Source: Chloroflexota bacterium (GTDB taxonomy: Bacteria > Chloroflexota > Dehalococcoidia > Lucifugimonadales > UBA1127). From it: DNA of 5,802 bases. Position numbers and translations under genes: made by a program. This document shows, piece after piece, positions 1-4,665 of the stretch. The stretch spans positions 5,459-11,260 of the forward strand of contig JAPPNT010000107.1 of the NCBI GenBank assembly GCA_028873745.1, given 5' to 3'. Numbering within the stretch: the first letter of the stretch is position 1; each line of letters starts with the position of its first letter. The notes under the pieces are model-generated. The model was given only the letters and a program-made list of their open reading frames with translations. It searched no databases and was not told where the DNA came from.

Positions 1-1062
1 CCCCGCGTCCACCATCGCCTTCAGCTCCCGGTCGAAGTGGCCGAAGGGGTAGTAGCCCCACCCGCAGTCGGACCCGGCCATGAGCTTGACGCCCGTGTTG
101 AAGAGTCGCCCGGCGTGATCCAGCGTCTCGCCATGGCTGGCCTTCATCCGCTCGAACTGCGCTTCCTCCTCCGGCGACAGCTCGCCGCGCGCCTTCCGCT
201 CCTCCCACAGGAAGAACCGGCTCCGCGTGATCTGCAGAGTCGGGTTGACGCGCACGCCGTGCGACGCGATGTGCTCGGCGAGCGCCGGGTCGTACATCTT
301 CGCCCCGGTGTCGTCCGTAAACCAGCCGTGCATGATCGCGTCGAACCCTGCGTCGACGACCATCCGCATCGCCTCGTTGGTGCGGCAGTGCGCCACAACG
401 GGCCGCCCGCGCCGGTGCCCCTCCTCGCCGATGGCCCGCAGCTCCTCCATCGAGAACGCCGGGTGGAAGGGGTCAGTGCCGATGGTGCTGCCGCCGGTGC
501 CCATCACCTTCAGGAAGTCCGCCCCCTGCTTGATAAGCAGCCGCGCCGCGCTCCGCACGCCATCGACGCCGTCCGCCTCCGAGCCCATGAACCAGCAGTG
601 GCCGCCCGTCGTCGTAATCGGCCGCCCCGACGCCAGGACGCGCGGGCCGTTGACGGTCCCCTCGCGAATGGCCTCCTTAAGCGAAAACGTCGTCTCGTTC
701 CACCCGCCGCAGTCGCAGACCGTGGTGACGCCCGTCTGCAGCGCGATGGCGACGTTGTGCGCCGAGCGGAGCACACGGATGGCGTCCGTGTCCTCGCGGT
801 GGACGTCCTCGCCACGCCGCCCGGTACCGGGCATGTTTGTGTGCGTGTGGCAGTCGATGAGCCCCGGCAGCAGCGTCCCGCCCGGAAACTCCAGCATCTC
901 GCCCGACGCCCCGTCAGGGAAGGCGATCTGGTCGTCAGGCCCCACAGCTCGGATGCGATTGTCCTGCAGGAGCACGGACACGCCCGTCTGTGGCGGTGAG
1001 CCCCGGCCGTCCATGACCCGGTCCGCCTTGAGAATGGTGAACGTGGGCGTCGATGCTGGCAT
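1..1062 (-). CDS. Amidohydrolase, imidazolonepropionase-like (COG1228 type), C-terminus cut by window edge
   Basis: The minus-strand frame from ATG at 1062 stays open for 354 codons to base 1, so the C-terminal part lies outside the window. The protein has the layout of the metal-dependent amidohydrolase superfamily (TIM barrel plus a small beta-sandwich). An N-terminal strand region (about residues 8-62) leads into GLIDCHTHT, whose H72 and H74 are the HxH metal ligands. K185 in FLKVMGTGG is the likely carboxylated bridging lysine. H225 (VVAHC), H245 (IMHGW) and D332 (MAGSDCGWG) complete the binuclear metal set, so the enzyme looks catalytically intact. Family members are cytoplasmic hydrolases of cyclic amides, dipeptides or related C-N bonds; the substrate cannot be read here. 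Cysteines sit directly beside several ligands (C71, C226, C333). The start is supported by GGAGG at 1068-1072, 5 nt upstream of the ATG. The gene is divergent from the lipoprotein/exporter operon. Confidence is high for the superfamily and low for any specific reaction. Confidence 0.85.
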   Translation of the reverse strand, partial: MPASTPTFTILKADRVMDGRGSPPQTGVSVLLQDNRIRAVGPDDQIAFPDGASGEMLEFPGGTLLPGLIDCHTHTNMPGTGRRGEDVHREDTDAIRVLRSAHNVAIALQTGVTTVCDCGGWNETTFSLKEAIREGTVNGPRVLASGRPITTTGGHCWFMGSEADGVDGVRSAARLLIKQGADFLKVMGTGGSTIGTDPFHPAFSMEELRAIGEEGHRRGRPVVAHCRTNEAMRMVVDAGFDAIMHGWFTDDTGAKMYDPALAEHIASHGVRVNPTLQITRSRFFLWEERKARGELSPEEEAQFERMKASHGETLDHAGRLFNTGVKLMAGSDCGWGYYPFGHFDRELKAMVDAG

Positions 1063-1189
1063 GGCTCCCTCCGGCTCGTGCCCGCGGCGCTCCGAGGCCC
1101 ACGCGCACGAGCGCGCCCCGGCGATTCCGCCATTTGACGGCGTAGTGTACACCAGAGGTGTGGCCCGCGCTACTTGGCTCGCCACCCTC

Positions 1190-1222
1190 TCCCTCGTTTC
1201 TCCGGCGGAAGCTGGAGTCCAG
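1190..1222. repeat. REP/dRS3-like dispersed palindromic repeat
   Basis: The core CTCCGGC-GGAA-GCTGGAG (1200-1217) is a 7-bp stem with one G-U pair and a GGAA loop, followed by TCCAG. It closely resembles the widespread intergenic repeat of the form ATTCC(G)GCGAAAGC(C)GGAATCCAG, known for example as dRS3 in Neisseria. Spurious translations of that repeat give the familiar PAEAGVQ and DSSFRR strings, and both appear here in shadow frames. Only one copy lies in the window, so repetition in the genome is inferred from resemblance. It lies about 130 bp upstream of the amidohydrolase start. Confidence 0.55.
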
Positions 1223-1280
1223 AATTGCCCTGCCGCCCCTGACACAATCCTCTTTCCCGCCCCTGCCCCCATCCTTACCC

Positions 1281-1303
1281 TTGACCCCATGAGAATCGGT
1301 CAA
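1281..1303. promoter_or_regulatory. Small inverted repeat TTGACC-N11-GGTCAA
   Basis: TTGACC at 1281-1286 and GGTCAA at 1298-1303 are perfect 6-bp inverted arms separated by 11 bases, inside an otherwise C-rich tract. The spacing suits a dimeric regulator binding site, but 6-bp arms can arise by chance in 675 bp of intergenic DNA. No T-run follows, so it does not look like a terminator. Confidence 0.25.
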
Positions 1304-1346
1304 ACCCTCCCGTCTCCGCCCGTCGTCAAACTGCAGCCGGCTGTCG

Positions 1347-1375
1347 ATTATCAAAATACCCGTTTCTCAAAAAAA
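1347..1375 (-). promoter_or_regulatory. Weak candidate promoter for the amidohydrolase
   Basis: Read on the minus strand, GATAAT (1347-1352) is a good -10-like hexamer in an AT-rich patch. The stretch 17 bp upstream is a T-run (1370-1375), which is a poor -35 but could act as an UP-like element. The resulting leader to the ATG at 1062 would be nearly 280 nt, which is long. A more proximal alternative is TACACT (minus strand, 1144-1149), without a good -35. Confidence 0.2.
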
Positions 1376-1448
1376 GAAAAACGAGTGACTGCCATGCCTT
1401 CAATGGACGGCTCCGCCTGCCCCGGCACAGGGGTTTGGACACCCACCG

Positions 1449-1586
1449 CAGATACGGATTCGCCATCGGAAACAAATCGTATCTGCCGTGAGGGTTAACA
1501 AATACGATTTGTTTCGATTTTCTGCAGAAGCGCCTCTTGTGTATCTATGCAGATAGGAATCGTAAAGAGCGCACAGATACGATTCG
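1449..1586. repeat. Array of five CARATACGATTYG palindromes at ~25-bp period
   Basis: Five related interrupted palindromes are visible on the plus strand: CAGATACGGATTCG (1449-1462), CAAATCGTATCTG (1473-1485, better read inverted), CAAATACGATTTG (1499-1511, perfect 5-bp arms around ACG), CAGATAGGAATCG (1550-1562) and CAGATACGATTCG (1574-1586). Start-to-start distances are 24, 26, 51 and 24. A strongly degenerate sixth copy (CAGAAGCGC at 1525-1533) sits where the 51-bp gap would be halved, giving a series of 24, 26, 26, 25 and 24. The gaps between copies are short (about 11-14 bp) and unrelated, so this is not a CRISPR array. The most natural reading is a multi-site operator for a dimeric DNA-binding protein in the divergent promoter region. 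An iteron-like or structured-RNA role is an alternative. I cannot name the regulator. Confidence 0.7.
1469..1515. promoter_or_regulatory. 14-bp perfect stem with 19-nt loop, alternative pairing upstream
   Basis: GAAACAAATCGTAT (1469-1482) is the exact reverse complement of ATACGATTTGTTTC (1502-1515), giving a 14-bp stem around a 19-nt loop. The left arm can instead pair with the copy before it: GCAGATACGGATT (1448-1460) with AATCGTATCTGC (1475-1486), 12 bp with one bulged G. The two foldings exclude each other. No T-run follows, so it is not an obvious intrinsic terminator. It may simply be a by-product of head-to-head operator palindromes. Confidence 0.5.
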
Positions 1587-1661
1587 TTCCGAATTGCTTA
1601 TGTGCGTCAACTATTACCGCTGCTCGATGCCCTGGCGCGCGCGGGGACGCTGTCGTCCCGC

Positions 1662-1689
1662 TTGTTTACGCACTGCGCACGTTGATACA
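1662..1689 (+). promoter_or_regulatory. Weak candidate promoter for the lipoprotein/exporter operon
   Basis: TTGTTT (1662-1667) and GATACA (1684-1689) are separated by 16 bp and would start transcription roughly 40 bases before the ATG at 1738, close below the palindrome array. Both boxes match the sigma-70 consensus only partly. An alternative -10-like TATTAC (1612-1617) lies nearer the last palindrome. Confidence 0.25.
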
Positions 1690-1737
1690 CTCGCCGCACG
1701 GCCTCTTGGCGCCGACCATCACGGAAGAAGGGGTTGC

Positions 1738-2448
1738 ATGACCGCCGCCACGCCCGCCCGCCCCCGGCCACGCCTCAGCTCGCTGCTGCCCATCGTCGCG
1801 GTGTTCGCCCTCATCGTCGCCTGCGGACCCTCGAGCGAGGACGACGGCGCGACGGCGCAGGAGCGGCTCGCAAGGGCCGCCGAGCGCATCCAGCAGGTGA
1901 CGTCGATCGACTTCACGCTGTCGCACGACGAGGGCGAGACCCCCCTGCTGCCGGGTGTCGCGCTGCAGCAGGCGGAGGGCACGGTGGACGGCCCCGATCG
2001 GGCGATCGTGGACGTGGAGGCGATGGTCACGTTCACCAACTCGTTCGTCACTATGAACATCAAAGTCGACGGCGAGAACGCCACGATGACCGATCCGATC
2101 TCCGGCAACCCGCTGCCGCTGCAGACGAGTGCGCTGCCCTTTAACCTGCGCAATCTCGGCGAGACACTGTCCGGCATCCTGAACGGCATCATGGACCCAT
2201 CGTTCTCGGGCGACGAGACGGTGGACGGCGTGGCCAGCAGAGTGATCGCAGGGACGATCACCGGTGCGGAAATCAAACCCCTCATCCCGGGAGCGGTCGA
2301 CGACCTGCAGCAGCAGATCGAGGTGTGGGTGGGCGAGGACGACCTGCCGCGAAAGGTGCGCATCGCCGGACTGCTCCTGTCCAACGACGCGGACGGCGTC
2401 ATTCGCGTCCTGTCGTTCCGCAACTTCGATTCCGCAAGGATCCCGTGA
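1738..2448 (+). CDS. lprG: LprG/LppX-type lipoprotein (LppX_LprAFG family)
   Basis: This is a 236-residue lipoprotein, about the size of mycobacterial LprG. The N-terminus has Arg8, Arg10 and Arg12, a hydrophobic stretch from about 16 to 27 and the lipobox IVAC with Cys29, so it should be lipid-anchored on the outer face of the cytoplasmic membrane. Residues 40-236 fit the LppX_LprAFG fold: an opening helix with QVTSIDFTL (53-61), a central VDGENATM region (110-117), then DGVASRVIAGTI and IKPLIPGA (163-186), which match the conserved NGVATVKVTGT...IDPIVP region of LprG. In mycobacteria the pocket of this fold binds triacylated lipids and hands them to or from the P55 transporter. ATG 1738 is chosen because it immediately precedes the signal peptide and has AAGGGG at 1728-1733; an in-frame ATG at 1537 would add about 67 residues ahead of the signal and run through the palindrome array. 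The gene overlaps the next by GTGA. The lipid bound here is unknown. Confidence 0.88.
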   Translation: MTAATPARPRPRLSSLLPIVAVFALIVACGPSSEDDGATAQERLARAAERIQQVTSIDFTLSHDEGETPLLPGVALQQAEGTVDGPDRAIVDVEAMVTFTNSFVTMNIKVDGENATMTDPISGNPLPLQTSALPFNLRNLGETLSGILNGIMDPSFSGDETVDGVASRVIAGTITGAEIKPLIPGAVDDLQQQIEVWVGEDDLPRKVRIAGLLLSNDADGVIRVLSFRNFDSARIP

Positions 2449-3968
2449 ACCAGGCGGGCATGGGAGGCGACGCAACCACCGGTTTCCGCGCATGGCTGCC
2501 GCTCATCATCGTCAGCGGCGCCGTCCTGACCGCCGCCCTCGACCACACTGTGGTCGTCACCGTGCTGCCGGAGGTCATGCCCGACCTCAAGGTCCCGCCG
2601 ACGGAGCTTGACCGAGCGGCCTGGATCATCACCGGCTACCTGCTCGGCTTCACCGCCGCCATCCCCCTGACCGCCCGCCTCGCCGACGTCCATGGCCACG
2701 CGCTCCTCTTCCGCGTGTCGCTGTTGATATTCGCCCTCGGCTCCCTTGGCGCGGCGATGGCCCCCAACCTCGAGTTCCTCATCGCCGCCCGCGTCGTGCA
2801 GGCCCTCGGCGGCGGCGCGACCATCCCCGTCGGCATGGCGATGGCCGTCCACGCCTTCCCCGGCACCCGCCGCGCCGTCGCAGTCGGCATCATCGGGGCC
2901 TGCGCCGAGGCCGGCATGGTGCTCGGACCCCTGTACGGCGGCGTCATCACGAACCTGTGGGGCTGGCGGTGGGTCTTCTGGCTGGACATCCCGCAGGCCC
3001 TCATCCTCATCTGGGCCCTCCGGGGCTTCCCCGTCGCCGGCCTGCCCGGCGTCCGCATGGACTGGGCCGGCGGCGCCCTCATGGTTCTCGGCCTGACGAT
3101 GCTCGTCATCGCGACCGCCCAGGAGACGGCCTTCGACGCCGCGTCCCCATGGCCCTACGCCCTCGGCGGCGCGGGAGCCATCGTCGTCGGCCTCCTCGTC
3201 TGGGTCGAGGGCCGCGCGCGCCATCCGCTGCTGCCGCCCTCTTTCTTCCAGTCGAGACAGGCGCTCCTCGCCCTCGTGGTGAAGCTCCTGATGGGCGCGT
3301 CCCTAATCATGGCGATGGTGACCGTGCCGCTGATGGCGAACACCGTCCTCGCCCAGAGCCCGTTGGAGGGCGGTTTGCGCCTCATGCGCATGACCGGCGC
3401 GATGCCCCTCGGCGCGATAGTAGGCGGCTTCCTCGCCTACCGCCTCGGCGAGCGCGCGGTGACCGTCGCCGGGCTGGCCATCGGCGCCGTCGGGCTCTTC
3501 TACATGAGCGGCTGGACCATCGACATCGCGGACCCAAGCATGTCCCTGCACCTCGCGCTGGCCGGCTTCGGCTTCGGCCTCGTCATCGCCCCCGTCTTCG
3601 TCACCGCCATGGACGCGACGACGGCCGACTACCAGGCGACGTCCGCCTCCCTCGTGACGACGGCGCGCATGATCGGCATGACCTTCGGCATGGCCGCCCT
3701 CGCCGCATGGGGTGTCGGCGAGTTCGAGGCCGCGACGCAGGGTCTCGCGCTCCCGCTGCCCTCGCCGGACCTCTCCAACGCCGAGTACGAGGCGCAGTTG
3801 GAGGTCTACACGTCGTCTGTATCGGACGCCAGTATTGACCTCTTCCAGGACTTCTTCCGTATCTCGGGCGTGCTGCTGCTCGCGGCGCTGCTGCCGGCCC
3901 TCGGCCTCGGGGGCCGGCGAGCTATGGAGGACCGGGAGAGCCGTTCGGCTTCAGGACCGTCAGCGTGA
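2445..3968 (+). CDS. p55: P55-like MFS lipid/drug exporter (DHA2-like, probably 14 TM)
   Basis: This is a 507-residue major facilitator of the length typical for 14-TM DHA2-type exporters and close to mycobacterial P55 (Rv1410c). Landmarks are ALDHTVVVT (31-39, motif D1, with D33), ITGYLLGF (62-69, nearly as in P55), a motif A position at 76-88, RVVQALGGG (116-124, motif B) and GMVLGPLYGG (157-166, motif C). The second half also tracks P55: GERAVTVAGL, AGFGFGLVIAP and TARMIGMTFGMAALAAWG each have close P55 counterparts. P55 acts with LprG to extract triacylglycerides and related lipids from the inner membrane, and the gene order here is the same. Motif A keeps its Asp81 but lacks the usual Arg/Lys residues. 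The start is GTG 2445, overlapping the lprG stop as GTGA with AAGGA at 2436-2440; ATG 2460 is an alternative, giving 502 residues. The 3' end overlaps the convergent DUF192 gene by 47 bp. Confidence 0.87.
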   Translation: MNQAGMGGDATTGFRAWLPLIIVSGAVLTAALDHTVVVTVLPEVMPDLKVPPTELDRAAWIITGYLLGFTAAIPLTARLADVHGHALLFRVSLLIFALGSLGAAMAPNLEFLIAARVVQALGGGATIPVGMAMAVHAFPGTRRAVAVGIIGACAEAGMVLGPLYGGVITNLWGWRWVFWLDIPQALILIWALRGFPVAGLPGVRMDWAGGALMVLGLTMLVIATAQETAFDAASPWPYALGGAGAIVVGLLVWVEGRARHPLLPPSFFQSRQALLALVVKLLMGASLIMAMVTVPLMANTVLAQSPLEGGLRLMRMTGAMPLGAIVGGFLAYRLGERAVTVAGLAIGAVGLFYMSGWTIDIADPSMSLHLALAGFGFGLVIAPVFVTAMDATTADYQATSASLVTTARMIGMTFGMAALAAWGVGEFEAATQGLALPLPSPDLSNAEYEAQLEVYTSSVSDASIDLFQDFFRISGVLLLAALLPALGLGGRRAMEDRESRSASGPSA

Positions 3969-4665
3969 CGAAGTCGCCCGGCACGATGCCGCACTCGGCG
4001 GCGACGCCCTCGTTGACCTCGATGGCGTAGAGGGCTGGTCCCTCCGACTGGTAGATGGGAAGCGGATCGGGCGCGATTTCGTGCTCTGGACGCATGGTTT
4101 GCACGTCCACCACGAATTGTTCGCTGTCAATGAAGATTATGTCCAGTGGAATAAGGGTGTTCTTCATCCAGAAGCCCAGAACCTGCTCCTGCTCGAAGAC
4201 GAAGAGCATTCCGCGGTCCTGCCCAAGGCTCTCTCGGTTCATCAGCCCGATGCTCCGCTCCTCCGGCGAGTCGGCGACCTCCAGCAGGAAGCCGCAGTCG
4301 CGAATGGCCGCATGGGCCTCAATCTCTGGGCTGAGGGGCAGGGGCGTTGGGGTGGGTACGGGTGGAGGGGTCGGCGTGGCCGTCGAGGGTGGCGCCGGGA
4401 CCGGCGGAGTTGGCGGCACCGGCGTAGACGGAGGCGCAGGCGAGGCCGGAGGGGCAGGGAAAGGTGCAGGCGTTGGCACGGTTTGCGGGACAGCCGTCGG
4501 CGCTGCCGGTGTTGCTGGGGCCGTCGGCGAGGGTGGTGTCACGATGGTAGCCGGAGGTGTCGGTGCAATCGGGACCTCTGGACGCTCCGGCGGCTCCGAG
4601 CCGCACGCGGCGATGATAAGCGTGAGGACCAGCGCGGCGGCTATGCGGGCGAGCACTGTCCTCAC
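3922..4665 (-). CDS. DUF192 lipoprotein with proline-rich stalk
   Basis: This is a 247-residue secreted lipoprotein. A short signal peptide ends in the lipobox IAAC (Cys21). It is followed by a low-complexity stalk (about 25-113) and a C-terminal DUF192 (COG1430) domain (about 120-240). The domain is recognised by IGLMNRESL (139-147), GMLFVFE (152-158), FWMKNTLIPLDIIFID (165-180) and YAIEVNEG (213-220), the family's characteristic strings. Its function is unknown in general; many members are small exported or membrane-attached proteins. The start is GTG 4665, overlapping the stop of the upstream permease as GTGA, so translation is probably coupled. No separate promoter is evident. The last codons (residue 233 onward) overlap the 3' end of the convergent exporter gene. 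The stalk would hold the domain away from the membrane, through or beyond the cell wall; that is inference. Confidence 0.87.
   Translation of the reverse strand: MRTVLARIAAALVLTLIIAACGSEPPERPEVPIAPTPPATIVTPPSPTAPATPAAPTAVPQTVPTPAPFPAPPASPAPPSTPVPPTPPVPAPPSTATPTPPPVPTPTPLPLSPEIEAHAAIRDCGFLLEVADSPEERSIGLMNRESLGQDRGMLFVFEQEQVLGFWMKNTLIPLDIIFIDSEQFVVDVQTMRPEHEIAPDPLPIYQSEGPALYAIEVNEGVAAECGIVPGDFVTLTVLKPNGSPGPP
4327..4593 (-). repeat. Pro/Thr/Ala low-complexity stalk-coding tract
   Basis: These bases encode residues 25-113 of the DUF192 lipoprotein. By my count 40 of the 89 residues are proline, with most others Ala, Thr, Ser or Val, and no charged residue between 31 and 113. The units are irregular (TPP, APP, PTP, PTA) rather than an exact tandem repeat. 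On the plus strand the tract reads as a G-rich run of GG-containing triplets, which makes length variation by slippage plausible. Confidence 0.8.

Larger units (their letters stand above)
1063..1737. other. 675-bp divergent intergenic region
   Basis: This stretch separates the divergent amidohydrolase and lipoprotein genes, and I see no convincing gene in it. From left to right it holds four things. First, a small inverted repeat, ACACC-AGA-GGTGT (1149-1161), overlapping an 8-bp palindrome GTGTACAC (1145-1152), about 85 bases upstream of the amidohydrolase start. Second, a dispersed REP-like repeat near 1190-1222. Third, a TTGACC/GGTCAA inverted repeat (1281-1303) in a C-rich tract and an A-rich patch (1350-1382). 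Fourth, the palindrome array at 1449-1586. The parts from about 1350-1385 and 1450-1620 are clearly more AT-rich than the genes on either side, as expected for regulatory DNA. The remainder (about 1390-1445 and 1620-1660) shows nothing I can name. Confidence 0.8.

Noticed and set aside
37..999. 320-codon plus-strand open frame opposite the amidohydrolase
   Set aside because: It is an Arg/Pro/Val-rich shadow. The minus strand encodes a full set of amidohydrolase metal ligands.
1361..1383. CGTTTCTC / GAAAAACG hairpin with an A-run as an intrinsic terminator
   Set aside because: The stem is AT-rich with a mismatch, the A/T run is in the loop rather than after the stem, and no gene ends here on either strand.
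1449..1586. CRISPR array
   Set aside because: The repeats are only 13-14 bp, vary in sequence and orientation, and the gaps are 11-14 bp. No cas gene is present.
1537..1737. N-terminal extension of the lipoprotein to an in-frame ATG at 1537
   Set aside because: It would place about 67 Arg/Cys-rich residues ahead of a clear signal peptide and lipobox. ATG 1738 has a good ribosome binding site.
1547..1741. 64-codon plus-strand frame whose TGA overlaps the lipoprotein ATG (ATGA), a possible leader peptide
   Set aside because: It has no Shine-Dalgarno before 1547 and runs through two of the palindromes. Its composition is unlike a protein, and the ATGA overlap is easily produced by chance.
2325..2444. 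Upstream ATG at 2325 as the exporter start
   Set aside because: It would overlap the lipoprotein gene by more than 120 bases with a basic, non-membrane sequence. GTG 2445 with AAGGA and a GTGA overlap fits the family start and the operon.
1719..3224. 501-codon minus-strand open frame opposite the lipoprotein and exporter
   Set aside because: It is an antisense shadow typical of GC-rich coding DNA. Its translation is low-complexity Asp/Glu/Gly/Ala with no domain, and the plus-strand genes are clearly recognisable.
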